A stretch of DNA of 64,000 bases from Daphnia pulex. Lineage: Eukaryota; Arthropoda; Branchiopoda; Diplostraca; Daphniidae. The stretch covers positions 15,677,001-15,741,000 of the forward strand of contig NC_060026.1 of NCBI RefSeq assembly GCF_021134715.1, written 5' to 3'. The notes under the pieces were generated by a model, which saw only the letters and a program-made list of their open reading frames with translations, searched no databases and was not told where the DNA came from. The position numbers and the translations under genes are program-made. The stretch's first letter is position 1. Every line of letters starts with the position of its first letter. Positions 28,156 through 40,516 of the stretch are shown here, piece after piece.

Positions 28156-29334
28156 GGTTTAAAAGTGAAACTAGAATTACCTAAATTAGTATTTATAGAT
28201 TATTTTTGATCAAGCAAATGAAATTGGAAGTAAATTCTTTAACCTTAAATTCTTCGCGCAGAGCAACAGGTATCTAAAGCTTCTCTAGCAAGGTGGTTGC
28301 CAAACTTATTAGATCAAGGTATCTCCCTAACGACGTAGTCAGCAGAGATGACTATGATAAGTTGCCTATCAAAGTTCAAAGGGTTTGATAATTGATGTTG
28401 TTCTAAAGGCGTCTACGTACGTGACTATAAGCATGCGTTTTCTACAGGAGATGAGGCAGACGTGTTATTGACTTATTGTTATATAAGAGCTAGATAAAAA
28501 CAAGTTGAATTTTCAACTTTTCAACCTACTTTTGCACTGAACGAAAACGAACCGAGTCAACAAATACCTGGAGTGCCATCTATCGGTAACATTAAACAAT
28601 CTTGTTCTGACGTCATTGAATCTAATGTGATCAGAATCTGACGTAATACGCCCCATTTCATGGGGAAAAGTTTTGTGTATTTGAAGAAAATCAATCAACT
28701 TTATTGGCCGAAATCAGTTAATTGAATATAGAAGGTTCAAGGTTGTATAGCCGAAAGTGTTAAACATCAGAAGTATTGTTAATAATATCAATTCATCAAA
28801 AATAAGAAGGCAAACCGAATATCTCATCGGGTTCGGGTCTCATCGTATTAAGAGCAACGGAGACATCGGAAAATGCCAGAAGAACTGCAGTATAGTGCCT
28901 ACTGCAGCCCTGATAATAACAGAATTAATGCAGGTCCATATTGTCCGTTGTCGCAAGAGCTCCAGCGTTTCAAACGCCGTTGTAAAAATGGAAATGCATC
29001 AGCTCCGGTGCGTCCAAGTGGGGAAGCGATACCGGACGAAATACTCCCGTGGCCAGGATCAGAAACACCCGGAAACACCGCGGCGACGAGGCAAAACACC
29101 GAGAATTGCGAGGACATCATGCAAGTACATCATACTAAATATTACCAAATTCGGACTTACCGAGAAAGTGTTGAAGAACCCGGAAGAACCATTATGAGAT
29201 TAAGTGGACTCGTGGCTATAAAGTTTACCACATTTACCCCAACCTGAATTGCTCGAAGATTACGAAGAAGTTAACATTTTGTATGAAACTGCTGGAATTC
29301 CAAGCTACACTCTGTTCCACATCATTATGCCTAT
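28156..29334. other. Intergenic with an unassigned GC-richer open patch
   Basis: 28873-29247 holds two overlapping plus-strand open frames (about 124 and 146 codons) in a locally GC-richer stretch, one starting MPEELQYSAYCSPDNN. Neither matches a family I know, and no splice partners are evident. It may be an exon of an unknown gene or a fragment of a mobile element. Confidence 0.3.
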
Positions 29335-29563
29335 ATGCACAGCAACGTCCTGAAGCCTGAATCCAGCCGCCGTAGGAGGACCCAAAATTCCACCACTGAA
29401 TGATCCTGCACCCGGAGGTTCAGCTCAAAGAGTTCACGTTTGTTGTAAATGAAAAAAAGCCGTTTTTGACATTGACCTTTGAACATTGAATTGTGTCTGT
29501 TTTGTTTACAGCTTCAATCGTGCCATTCCGACTCATCTACCGTACGGACGGGACCGAAGGGGC
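29335..29563 (+). pseudogene. Relic of CUB gene 3' end, with its intron
   Basis: Plus-strand fragment matching the end of exon 8 (AATCCAGCCGCCG, CCCAAAATTCC, GATCCTGCACCCGGAGG, GTTTGTTGTAAATG), a short intron-like gap ending TTTACAG, and the start of exon 9 (TCGTGCCATTCCGACTCATC) of the CUB family. Because an intron is kept, it arose by DNA duplication, not from mRNA. No intact CUB gene lies beside it. Confidence 0.78.
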
Positions 29564-29956
29564 ATTCGAAAAATGGGCACAAAAATGGACACGAATAGAT
29601 AGTAGGCCTACCAAATTCATTCTGTACGTTTTTGTTTTCGTTAGTAATACCTCCGTTTATGTTTCATTTTTCTATCGTGTTAATTCCATTTTCTAAAAAA
29701 CAAAGATTTTCTAAATAATAATCAAATTATGCAGGTTTATTAAAAAATCAAAGCCCAATTCGAATAGTACATGTATCCCAGAATTATACTTAAACATTTT
29801 AGTAAGCTAAACATGGTGCATCATCTACGTTTGAAATATTGTAACTCTCTATGGAACAGACACTAGGTAAATTTCTGTTTTTAATTGCAATATTAAACCA
29901 GTCTCTGATAAAACTGCTTCGAGTATCCACTATCCAGCTTATTTTTTTTAGATTGT

Positions 29957-31033
29957 TTAACCAGTAGGAGGGCAGACAACAAAGCCTGAGGGTAAACAGG
30001 CGCAGGCTGTAGCGGCGGCCGCAGCATCACATTGGGCAGCTGGGGGTGGAGTAATTAGATTCACGGTCCTTGTAATTGTTGAGTTTACAAATGCAAATGT
30101 TGTAACGACTGTAGATACTACAAATTGGTTTTTGTTGACGAAAAATCGTTTTCCTCGCAAATTATGTTCAGCTGTTAAAATTTTGCCATCGTTTATAACA
30201 ACCTCATCTCTAGATGAAACTAATTCGCCATTGCTAGTTTTACTACTGCTGGCATCATCTGAGGACGGAAGAGATGTTATCATCAATCTAAAGAAAATTA
30301 TTTATTATTTAGGCATTTCCTTCTCAAGGAAGTTCATGTAAATTAAGTGACAAATTACTTTAAGGTTTCAGAGGGAGTGATGGAGTCCAAATCGTCGTTG
30401 TCGTCATTTCTCTTGCGGCGACAGTTAACTGGAACAGCTGCCACTTGAAATGCTGGCACACAATTAACGACAGAGGTGAGAGACAAAGTTTGCGTGGAGG
30501 TAAACGTCGCCGTTTTCAATAGCGGGTTATTGAAAGTGCCTGTAGTGGTGGCGAATAAGTTGAATAAAAAACGGGCATTCTGCTGGTCTTGGAAAGAAGG
30601 TCGAGGCCGGTAGCGGCTGATTCCATTGATCCTTGACTGGGTATCCGCAAATTCTTCTCCCTCCTCATCGTCGATGCCGTTGCGACTATGTAAATCAATT
30701 GTGCTGCCAGGATAGATTGCCTCTTCATTCTAAATTTTAAAATATCGAAAAATTCAAAAAAAAATGTGTGTTATGTAAATTAAACATCATATATAAATAG
30801 GCCTAGATCAAACAGATGTAGCAGGAGATACAACATATAAGAACCATTCACAGCTATATTCTGTATCTGCTTTGGCTATATAGACCTACCATTGCGTTGT
30901 AATAATTGTAATAGAACGCGGGTTGTTGGGGCACTGCCAGCCAAGGAAACGCAAACATCATACGCGGACTGCGATAATATTGCTGATGAGAAATGGCCAC
31001 GAAAACGGACAGGAAGATCAGGGCAAACTTCAT
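29957..31033 (-). CDS. Small secreted QQYY-family protein, copy 1
   Basis: Three exons (31033-30890, 30729-30359, 30287-29957) sum to 846 nt, 281 residues. Signal peptide MKFALIFLSVFVAISH is followed at once by QQYYRSPRMMF and aromatic residues. The middle exon has FNNPLLKTATFTSTQTLSL and a dibasic cluster CRRRKR. The last has LRGKRFF, a Thr/Val-rich stretch and Ala/Cys-rich end (CACLPSGFVVCPPTG). RRKR and GKR suggest prohormone-type cleavage. It shares exon layout with copies at 33.9 and 43.0 kb but is the most diverged. A 5' untranslated intron (about 31042-31232) is possible, since the nearest TATAAAAG lies at 31343-31350. Function unknown. Confidence 0.78.
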
Positions 31034-31342
31034 TTTATAGCCCTGTGTATAGTACATACAAGATGAAAAATAAAGTATGAAAGTATGAATTGATTGGCTA
31101 GACCCAATACATAAATCGGATTTGAAGTCAATTTCATATGTTAACCAATGTTCAAACAGTTTTGACTATTATAAAAAGCAAGTCCATACGGCACAAAAAT
31201 CAAACAAGCGCAAACAAGATAAAAAAAAATACCTTGAAAAGAAACTGTGCTGCTGCTGGGTATCGCTTTGGATCACTGAGACTGTGACAAGAGGCAAGAC
31301 GATCGAATACAGTAATGTCTTCTCCTTGATAAAACGACCGAG

Positions 31343-31350
31343 CTTTTATA
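31343..31350 (-). promoter_or_regulatory. Possible TATA box of QQYY copy 1
   Basis: TATAAAAG on the minus strand 310 nt above the start codon. It would require the predicted 5' untranslated intron. Confidence 0.4.
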
Positions 31351-32169
31351 CATTAGTATGACATGGTGCTTGACGAGTTATCGAATGCCAAACAAACATT
31401 TCCTAACCATATGTGGTAGCTATAGCTACACAGCAGGCTTTCTGCTGGATCCTTAAGCGGTGGGCTATTATCCACGAAGCCTCTTATTATGAAGCCTTTT
31501 TTATTTGGAAATCACAATGATCAACACTCTCCACACAGATACTGTAGATATCTCCTTTAGTCACCTCGAGCTTTTCCTATATGTTATACAGAAAGCAGTT
31601 GATCGGTCAAGTATATTCATAACTGTGTGACCCCACCTGTATGATGTATTTTTTAAGCACTGACACAAAGGGACACCATAAATGCAGGACTTGATGCTAA
31701 CCTTGACGTTAGAGGACGTTAGACCAGGATGAGATTAACCAATTCCAAGAAGAGAGAATTGATTCAGCCGCTCTCTATGCAAAGGTCTGTCCCTCCCTTT
31801 CAAGCAACACTCAGTGTCACAAACGTCACAAATTTGTGCCGCATAACCTCTCAACTGTGGGTCCTTCCAATCTCGTCTGAAAAGCACGGAGTGAGGACGT
31901 ACCGATTGCAGTACCTAGAATATGACTTGCTGATAATTCTTTTGGTCTCCTTAATTCACTTGTTGAAACAAAATAGATCTATATGTAAGTGTGTATTTCC
32001 ACGTATGACATCGGTCTCCATACCACCCGAAATAATTTTTACTTCCAGGATTTCGATACGTCCGATAAATCTCTAATGACATTTATGCACATTTATCCTG
32101 ACATAAATTAAGGTCGAGCATATTCAGATATTTAAATGTAGGAATATATGCGGCAGTATAGTTTGTACA
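31351..32169. other. Intergenic, no gene recognised
   Basis: No supported gene. An open plus-strand frame at 31729-32076 has no recognisable motif. Confidence 0.45.
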
Positions 32170-33305
32170 TCACAAAAACATTCTGTGACTATTGAGGGGG
32201 CAATATTTTCGAGTCAAATGGGCGTACAGAGAACCAAAAGGAACCGTCCGTCCACTACCGGAATCATAAATGTGTGAGAGAAAACTATTTTTAAGTTTGT
32301 CCCAGTCAGCCGGATCGACTTCAGACTGATAGAAAGCATCCGCACGTCCACTGCCGATGGCGTAGAAGGAATCCGCTGGTTGAATAAAAATGGATGAATT
32401 CCGCCAGCAGGGCAACCATTTATTTGCTGGCAAGTCATTCCGGTTGCAAAATTCGAGAATGGCTTCCGTCAGGGCAGGCGGACCGAGACTCAAATAATTA
32501 TCCGACCGGAAGGCCAATATCATCGACTTCATGAGAAAGTATAGAAACGGATGTCCAGAGGTGAAGGCCATAACGCCATTCTCAACCCAATTGGGTATGA
32601 AATCTCGAACAGTTCCAACTGTGTTGTTCAGACTATCCAGCGGACGCATGACAATACAATCCAAATCCAAATAGACTCCGCCAATCTTCCACAGCAAAGC
32701 TACGCGGATTACATCACTCCGGTGAACCAGCGGATTGGTCGACTTGTTAAATGGGCCAGTCCGGTAAAATTCCCAGAATGGAGTTCCTTCTAAATAGTCC
32801 AGCAAATCTTCCCTGATAATTCGAATATTCTGGAATTGTTTGAATAACGCGCCAGTGATATCACATTCAACTTTTCTCTTATGGGTGTTATCAATTATTG
32901 GCAGGTTGACTATTGGATTCTTCTCCATGTACATCGTGATGGTTGCCTTTGGATTTTCTCTAGCGGCCGATTCAATCCCGCACGCCTGACGGGCAGTCAG
33001 GCAAGATCGACCCGACGTCTCGATAAAGAAAATGTTTAAACCTTTATTCGGTTTGAAAAGACGTTCATTTTCTGTTACGACAGACGACTCAGATTTGGTG
33101 CTATCTGTAAATAAGAAATAAGCGAATCAAAAATTGTTTCCAGCAGTTATTAGTTGAAATCTAAAATCTTTTAATAAAACGTACCTGGAAAGTCTGTAAA
33201 CCAAAAGAAAATAATAATTCCTCCTAACGTTAAAATCAGTAGCGTCAATTTAAATCTCTCCTGGAATTTCCTTTTCAATAGAAAGCGAATAACTGGCAAT
33301 CGCAT
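32170..33305 (-). CDS. Alpha-1,4-galactosyltransferase-like (A4GALT/A4GNT family), copy 1
   Basis: Two exons (33305-33185 and 33104-32170) sum to 1056 nt, 351 residues. Type II Golgi topology: short basic N-terminus, then LTLLILTLGGIIIFFWF. The DxD sugar-binding region reads SDVIRVALLWKIGGVYLDLD, with the DLD nucleotide-sugar/metal motif, followed by a Gb3_synth-like C-terminus (NGVMAFTSGHPF, LGPPALTEAIL, SLYAHLTRKYCP). The family transfers galactose or GlcNAc in alpha-1,4 linkage to glycolipids or glycoproteins; the acceptor here is unknown. A relative lies at 56.2-57.4 kb. Confidence 0.92.
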
Positions 33306-33897
33306 ATTTATTGAGAGGAGTTGACAATCTTTATCTATAGTCCAGCAGTTAAAAATACTTCACTTTTGTTAGTACATGACGTTGGATTACTAAGATAAAA
33401 ATCACTGGATCCGATTCCATGCTGTCGTCTTCCTTCTGGGAAATGCGCATGACAAAAATTTGGATCTTTCTTTTTTTAATGAGCCCCGCCTTCTTGGGGA
33501 GTGGCTTAACCAAGTGCGAAAGGCCCTTGACACTTGGCAGTACCCCATGATGAGCAAGGAGATGACTAGATCGAAACGTTAGAGTCTACTTATTCACTTG
33601 TAAGTCAAATAACAAGGTTTTAACCTTCACACCTTACCCAAAATGTTTGTTGTAACAGCTGTGGAAATTGGGTGTTAAACTGTTAAACTGCATGAAATAT
33701 GTTTATTGAATAATAAAGAATACACAGAATAACTTGGACTAACCTATCAACAATACGCGCTAGGCAAACATGGAAACAGAAGCAAATACATAAGACAATT
33801 CAAATTGCTTTATCATAAGCTGACGCCTTATATGATAACTCTACTGATTCCTCAAATATTAAAAAACAATCAATAATTTTTAAAAAAGCATTTCCCT
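33306..33897. other. Intergenic, no gene recognised
   Basis: Separates the A4GALT-like gene from QQYY copy 2. No coding or RNA feature supported. Confidence 0.5.
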
Positions 33898-34802
33898 TTA
33901 CTTGCCAACCGCAATTTGGCAAATGCCATAACCGGCCGGCAGACACGGCAGGACGGTGCTAACACCAGGAATGGCCAGGGTCGAAGTGAAGGTACTGGAA
34001 ACCACCGACCAGCTAGTCGACGTTACTCCAGTAGCAAAAGCGTTCCAGAATTGCTGGAGAAATCGTTTGCCCCGCTGTTGTTTCCCGATACCGGCGAGTT
34101 CATTCTCATCATCAATCGACGAAGAAATGCCAAATGGTAATTGACGGGATTTGTGTGTCAGTCCTGAACTCGGCTCCTCGGTTGGCATCACGCTAATAAT
34201 TTTAAATTATTATTCAGGATGCTGAGATCTTTCATTGAATTGAAAATTGAAACTCACATGCGAACTTCGCTGGGGATGATTGGATATTGGGCCCCAATGT
34301 CTTCGCCTTGCTCGTCGTTGTACTCGGCGAAGCGTCTCCGGCGTCCGTTACAAGCGACCGGATTGGGCGACAAATTCGAAATGGCCACGCACGTCGTGAC
34401 GCTCAGGGCAGTGCAGGTGGACGTGATGGTAAAGGTAACAGTTTTCAACAGGGGATTTCCAATGGAAGTTGATCCACTTCCTGATAAAAATCGATTTTCT
34501 CCTCTTTGTTGAAACGAGCCCTTAACTCTCCCCTGAACGTCTTCAGTATCATACACGTCCTCACGCTGGCTCATGTATGGGTCCTCCTATAGTAGCATAA
34601 ACATGAAATAAAATCCAATAGTGCTCAATAATAATAGAAATGAACAATCAGTCTTGTTAAACTTTACCATGTAATTATTGAAATACATGGGATACTGGGC
34701 GAATGGAGACATCCAGGGATAGCCCATCATCATCCGGGGGTGGTAATATTGTTGGTGAGACATGGCCACACAAATGGACAAGAAAATAATGGCCAGCTTC
34801 AT
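33898..34802 (-). CDS. Small secreted QQYY-family protein, copy 2
   Basis: Three exons (34802-34668, 34586-34258, 34192-33898) sum to 759 nt, 252 residues. Signal peptide MKLAIIFLSICVAMSH, then QQYYHPRMMMGYPWM. Exon 2: SIGNPLLKTVTFTITSTC, TTCVAISNLSPNPVAC and the basic site GRRRRF. Exon 3: GKQQRGKRF, TSTLAIPGVSTVLPCLP and C-terminal GYGICQIAVGK. The four cysteines of the middle and last exons are shared with copy 3. Secretion and dibasic maturation are inferred; function unknown. Part of exon 2 is nearly identical in DNA to copy 3. Confidence 0.83.
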
Positions 34803-34943
34803 TTTTAATTTCAACTTGAAAATTATAGCCGTGGAAGAATTAACTTAATTAAAATTTTTTAAAAGAAAAAGTCTTATAGCGAAGTGCAGGTAGAACGGAT
34901 GGATGTTAAACCATCTGTGACAATTTACTGACCTGCCACAACG

Positions 34944-34953
34944 CTTTATATAG
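34944..34953 (-). promoter_or_regulatory. TATA box and initiator of QQYY copy 2
   Basis: CTATATAAAG on the minus strand. It is followed downstream by GGCAGGTCAGTAAATTGTCA, closely matching the block after the TATA box of copy 3 (CGCAGGTCAGTGGAAAGTCA), probably the shared initiator. Confidence 0.6.
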
Positions 34954-35776
34954 TTCGACATCAGTCCTGGCTGTTTTCACCCCAAAATGAAAACTGTAGA
35001 AAAAGGTCATGATTACATGATTACATAATTTATGAAATTACCAAGGCGCATGTCCAACTACCCCGCCAAACTCTACAAGGTTAATACAAACAAACAGCAG
35101 AAGCAGACAAATTGCGGATGTGTGCCAAGATGATTCGGACATTTTGAAAATATCACATCATCACAATTTCAAACAGGAACTCTATTTAACGTAGCGTTTA
35201 CATGGGACTTGCATATGCTTTGGCAAATTAAAAGGACTTGAAATAAATAGCATTAAATTTATTCTCATCTCATAATAAAAACGCGTTGAAGTGGATGAAA
35301 TCACTGTTAGTATAGCCCCCGCTCCGAGGCACTTGTGTGTATCTTGAGCTCCTCCAAGTCAGTCTAACCCCCAACAACGCCCAACACTTGACCATGAATG
35401 TTTAAATGTTCAGTGTTTATTGAAGGAAACTCTTGGCTGTGGCTGGTACAAAAACTCTTGTGTAGTTCCTTGAGTATTAAAACCATTTTTGGACGTGTTG
35501 ATTTTGAGTATGTTTTCATACGGCTATAAAGCAGGTGACACGCATAAAGTTATAACCGGTCAAGTACATTTGGGTTTAAAGCTACACTTGGTTTCAAGGC
35601 GAATTGAGCGCTAATACACACCTGCTGTTTTCTCTTGACGCCAGGATATACTTTACGCTCCACCCATCAAACCAATTCAATTTATTTTATTTTTTACTTC
35701 AACTGTTGTGATTTATTTCCCCCGCTAAATCATTTAAAAAATGATGTACAGCTCGGTGTGATATCGCAGGTATTTA
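34954..35776. other. Intergenic between divergent QQYY copy 2 and the core-1 transferase
   Basis: AT-rich; no gene supported. Presumably carries promoters in both directions. Confidence 0.45.
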
Positions 35777-37122
35777 ATGGGCCATTTTGGGTACGAGATG
35801 ACTTCAATAATATTCAGAAGAAATTTATTTCGAATTTATCAAAGAAGATTGTGTCTGTGTATTCTCGTCTCCAAGAGATTCCTGATTGGGTTTGTACTCG
35901 GCAGTTTAACTACTTTATTATTACTGACGCCACCGACCTCTGTGTTCTTGTTTTACACATCTAATCAAATTTTAAGTGAAGATCGTACGCGAGCAATAAT
36001 TAATGCGCCAGATATTAACTGGCCCAGTCGACAAGTTTTCTCATCCACACCTTCTGAAGAATTGAATAAGCGCAACCGAATTTTGTGTTGGGTCATCACG
36101 TCACCCAAAACGCATTCGAGAGCGCAGTTGATCAAGCAGACGTGGGGCAGGAGATGCGACAAATTATTGTTCATGAGCTCCACTCAAGGTATAAATTAAG
36201 CCTTTTAACTTGTTTTTAAATATGATTTATCTATCACTATTTTATTAATTGATTGGAAGACGACATCTTACCGGAAGCTATTCCACTTCCTGTGAACGAC
36301 ACTTATGCAAATTTGTGGGGCAAGACTCAAGAGGCTCTGAAATATCTTTATCGACATCATTTGGATGACGCAGAATGGTTCTACAAGGCCGACGACGACA
36401 CGTAAATTTACTATTACTATTTTCTTATTCATTTTGTTATTTTATTACAATTCGAAATTTAATTTTCAATATTATTGCAGGTACGCAGTGATGGAAAACA
36501 TGCGCCATCTCTTATCGTCTTTCAACGCTTCGATGTCGCTTCACTTGGGATTCAAATACGAACATCCCAAGGTCCGGCAGGGGTTCATGTCCGGTGGTTC
36601 CGGTTATGTTTTAACCAAGGAAGCCATCCGCCGTTTCGTCGAGTTCAAGAGCAATTCTACTTCCGGCAGTCAATGTGTTCTCAATCACGAGGGAGCAGAG
36701 GATCTTAATTTGGGTACGTATACACATGAATAACAGCTGTATTTTATTGAATAAATTAATATCAAACTCATTTTTTTTCAATAGGAATTTGCCTGGAAGA
36801 ATTGAACGTGACGACAGTTGATTCCCGCGATGAGAATAAAGTCGAGCGCTTCCTGCCGTGGAGTTTGGAAGACATGATATGCGGACACCTGAAAAATCCT
36901 GGATTTTGGTACCTAAGGGAATTTTCGTACTACCCTCTCAAACAGGTACATTCATTCATTTATTGTTCTTGTCATTACATTTAGTTTAATTCTGTTTTAT
37001 TTAATTTAATATAGGACATGAACTGCTGTTCGCCCTATGCAGTCGCCTTCCATTACGTCAAAGATTATCAGCTTAAAGTCTACGAATATCTCATCTACGG
37101 GTTGCGCATTTACGACAAGTGA
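35777..37122 (+). CDS. Glycoprotein-N-acetylgalactosamine 3-beta-galactosyltransferase (core-1, GT31)
   Basis: Five exons (35777-36188, 36260-36401, 36481-36713, 36785-36945, 37015-37122) sum to 1056 nt, 351 residues (human C1GALT1 363). Adds galactose to Ser/Thr-linked GalNAc in the Golgi. Type II anchor at [16 protein letters not shown]. Family motifs: [42 protein letters not shown] (DDD metal site), [18 protein letters not shown] and the C-terminal [12 protein letters not shown]. The first in-frame ATG gives MGHFGYEM; one seven codons later (MTSIIF) would also work. Intron 1 has a weak acceptor tract (GATTGGAAG), yet homology at the DDILPEA junction supports it. Confidence 0.94.
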
Positions 37123-37495
37123 CTGAATTCTCAATCTACAATATTGAATTATTTTAAAGATGTACCATCTATCGCATCTAAATTGCTTATAAATACAAAC
37201 GATATAAAGCTATTCGAATTTCCGGTTCAAAAATTAATTATCTGTGATTGTGCTATCATATTGTGATATCTGTCAAACCCTCATATGCGCCGTCGTTAGG
37301 TTAAAAAATCCGTTGTTACAGGAAAACAGAATAAACATGTGTGTGGCCTTAGGCATTTGCAGACGGTACCTGGTATACTCATGCGCCGTCGACAATCGTC
37401 TACAGCGCTCGCGATAGTAGAGACGCCAACTGTAAGTACCATCAACACCTTTTATTCATTTAAAAATTGGAAATAATTTATCTTTAAATGTAAAG
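37123..37495. other. Intergenic, promoter of fucosyltransferase 1
   Basis: Contains TCATGCGCCGTCG at 37379-37391, a match to the element near 41905 above fucosyltransferase 2. No gene. Confidence 0.4.
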
Positions 37496-38961
37496 ATGTT
37501 GTTTAGGAAAAAATTGCGAACGCTCATTGCCTTGATTGTGTCTTCGTGCCGGAAGGTTATGGGGAAAATTCGTTCCCGATTTGTTTTTAATCAAGTTAAA
37601 GGCTTCACTTCCAACCATAAATCCCAGGCAAAAGAGGTGCAGTCAAACTTCATTCATAAAAAGGTAATTTCACTATTTACTTATTTAGGCTAAAAAATTT
37701 AAATTCATATTTTAATTGAATCATCCGTGATTTATTTCAGGGAGGGACGAGATTTTTAATGGACATTAGCAGAAGGCTGAGATTCTCGTTAGAATTATTC
37801 ACATTCCTGGCTGTCATTTTTATTTGGATTTACTGGCGATTCACTTTTCCACCAGCCGTATTAGAAGACGATCGCAAATGCAACACCAACAACATTATTA
37901 TCCCGAAAGATATTAATAATTACCCGGTCAAGAAAATTTTACTTTGGAACGCATCGCAGAGAAAAGAAGTGCGAGCCTTTGGCGTTGGTCAGGACGTTTT
38001 CGCCCGGAAGCGCTGCGCTTTTACCCAGTGTGAAATTTTCACCGATCGCTGGGAACATCCGCTGGATTATTATGACGCCATCGTCGTCGTCTTCAACGAC
38101 GAATTCCTCTCCAAAGAAGATATGGCCATGCCGGAATTTGAATCCGGACGCAATCCTAACCAGCGGCTGGTCTTTTTCACGCAAGAATCCCCTCCGGCGT
38201 TGAGATCCCATTACAACATGACCCGATTCGTCCATTTCTTCAACTGGACCATGACGTATGCGCTGGATTCTGATATCCCTCTGCTTTACGGCCGGATCAT
38301 TCCGAAGAAATCATCTCGTCTCAGTCCGGAGCAAATCCTTCGCCTCCGGAAGAAATCCCGTAAATCCTTCCGGCCGAGATCCGCCTTCCGCCAAAAGACG
38401 AAGAAAATCGCCTGGATGGTGTCCCACTGCTGGACGCACAGCATGAGAGAATTGTACGCCAAGGAGCTCAACAAGTACATGGACGTCGATATCTACGGCG
38501 GATGCGGCAATTTCAGCTGCCCCACCCACGTCCTGCACAGCTCCGATCCGCAATGTTACGACATGTTGCAGTCCGACTACAAATTCTACTTATCGTTCGA
38601 GAATTCCCTCTGCAAGGATTACGTCACCGAGAAATTCTTCAAAGTGATGGATCACGACATCATTCCGATCGTGTACGGGGCCGCCGATTACGCCAGACAC
38701 GCTCCGCCGCATTCGTACATTCACGCGGGAAAATTCAAACCCAAAGAGTTGGCCGACTACCTGAAATTGCTCGACGCCAACGAGACGCTCTACGAGGAAT
38801 ATTTCTGGTGGAAGGATCACTTCCGGGTCGAGTCCAGCGTCGAGGACATGTCCCGTCACGGCTTCTGCGATTTGTGTCAAAAGCTGCACGAAGACTCTGA
38901 ATTTAAATCGTACGCGGAAATGGCGTCCGATTGGGGCGACGACAGCCGACAGTGCGCCTGA
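37496..38961 (+). CDS. Alpha-1,3-fucosyltransferase (GT10), copy 1
   Basis: Two exons (37496-37663, 37741-38961), 1389 nt, 462 residues. Golgi enzyme using GDP-fucose. A basic N-terminal exon precedes the anchor (LFTFLAVIFIWIYW), so the cytosolic tail is long. If translation began at 37759 the product would be a more typical 400 residues. GT10 landmarks: KKILLWNASQR, FFTQESPPA, FNWTMTYALDSDI, YGRI, AWMVSHC, YGGCGNFSC, donor-binding FYLSFENSLCKDYVTEKFF, IVYGAADYARHAPPHSYI and C-terminal cysteines FCDLCQKLH. Plus-strand neighbour of core-1 transferase. Confidence 0.95.
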
Positions 38962-40516
38962 ACTGATCCCGAGTGGATCTCATCACTTTGAAATTAATTT
39001 TAATAGCATAATTTTTAAATGAATTGATTTGGTTGCTGTAAAAATTACAGCTCCATAGAATGAATTGTAATAAACGTGAAATCAACTATTACGACTTTTT
39101 ATTTATCTGTTAATCAATAAAGTAAAATGCAATTGATTTATTATGTGACTCAGAGTAAAATTTTGTGTCTAGACTTTTCAAGAGTATAGCGGTCATGGTG
39201 ATATTTACAATTGTCAAGGGTTCGTTCAACTTTCCAGACCTGAAACAAACAAATGCTGAGACTGTCAAGTGGATTTTGAATAAACACAGGACACCAGCAA
39301 AACAGAATGACGACAGAGAGAATAAAATAACACGGTGTGATCAAAGGGGAAATAAAATGGTTATAGTTGATGTAATTTTGTTTATATGATCAACGAGAAA
39401 AATAATGTCACCAACCCCCCCAGCAGTTCGTAGGTTTTCCCTTGAGTATAAGCTAAATGAGGGGTGTAGTAAGCTACCTGAAATTTCCTGGAACCTCATA
39501 GCTACCATAGCTTTTTTATGGGATTTTTTAAGTTGAATAAAAAGGGGTGTGCCCATGGGAAAACTACCGTTGAATAGTTCGATAGTTAAACTAGATCTCC
39601 CCTACCCCTAAAAAAGTATGGGGGGTGTTTTTTGAAAATGGGCCAGTCAGTCGATCAGTCCTAATTAAACGTGATAGTGCTTTTGTGAAATCTAATCGTT
39701 AATCATTCAACGTAACGATCCAGATCCTTCGTATAGGGGCCGAAGTCGAATGATTATTCCACACGGGTTGCTCGACTCTTCTCCAACAGTACAAGGTAGG
39801 CCACAATCACAATCTCGTTGTTAACAAGACAAGTGCGTCACCGAGTGCTCTATAGCCAATGCCCTTCAGCGTCGTAGATGTCAACAACTCTGTTAATCAA
39901 TACGTTGTCGTGTATTCTCGAGCGCATTTTTTAAAAAAGAAGGTGATTTTATTTCGCTGAATATATAGCTCGTAACAAAACAGTTGTGTGTAGATGAAAT
40001 TAGTCGCAGAATAATTGGTAAATACGCGAGACTTTGTGTCGATGTAAGTGGCTTCTAGATTGTCTACCTATCCTTCGTATACCGACGTTGACAGATTATT
40101 CCACACGGGTTCCTCGACTCTTTTCACGAACTCGACGCTTTTATTGCCCCCAACTCAATCGCACAATTTGAATAACGCGCGTGGCGATACAACAAAACTC
40201 AAATCAACACACAAAATAGGCAGGTAGACACTCGTCAGTCATCGCAATCATCTATAGGGATTAGTTGTTTGTCAAGCTGTACACAAATGGTATTAGATCG
40301 AGTAATGGAGCTTTTGAATGATAGGATAGGACTCGATGAAATCGGCGGTGGTCTTGTACGCTCAATTGAATCACGCGCCCCAGCACATCAGACCAACAAG
40401 GTGGAAACGGAAGTTATTTGGGTGGGTCTCTTATATACTCTAATCCGCTTTAAATTTCTGATTCAGTTATTCTAGTCGGGGTACACATTAATTTAATACG
40501 AATGGCAGAATGAATT
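38962..40516. other. Intergenic, short repeated block
   Basis: Between the converging fucosyltransferase copies 1 and 2. Two imperfect copies of a block (39722-39783 and 40068-40123) share TCCTTCGTATA and TTATTCCACACGGGTT. No gene supported; a 68-codon frame at 40269-40475 has no motif. Confidence 0.45.

Noticed and set aside
31729-32076. 115-codon plus-strand frame
   Set aside because: No homology signal and no coding-like context; overlaps the 3' flank of the A4GALT-like gene.
33490-33600. GC-richer stretch examined as a possible tRNA or small RNA
   Set aside because: No cloverleaf, A/B boxes or anticodon arm could be drawn convincingly.
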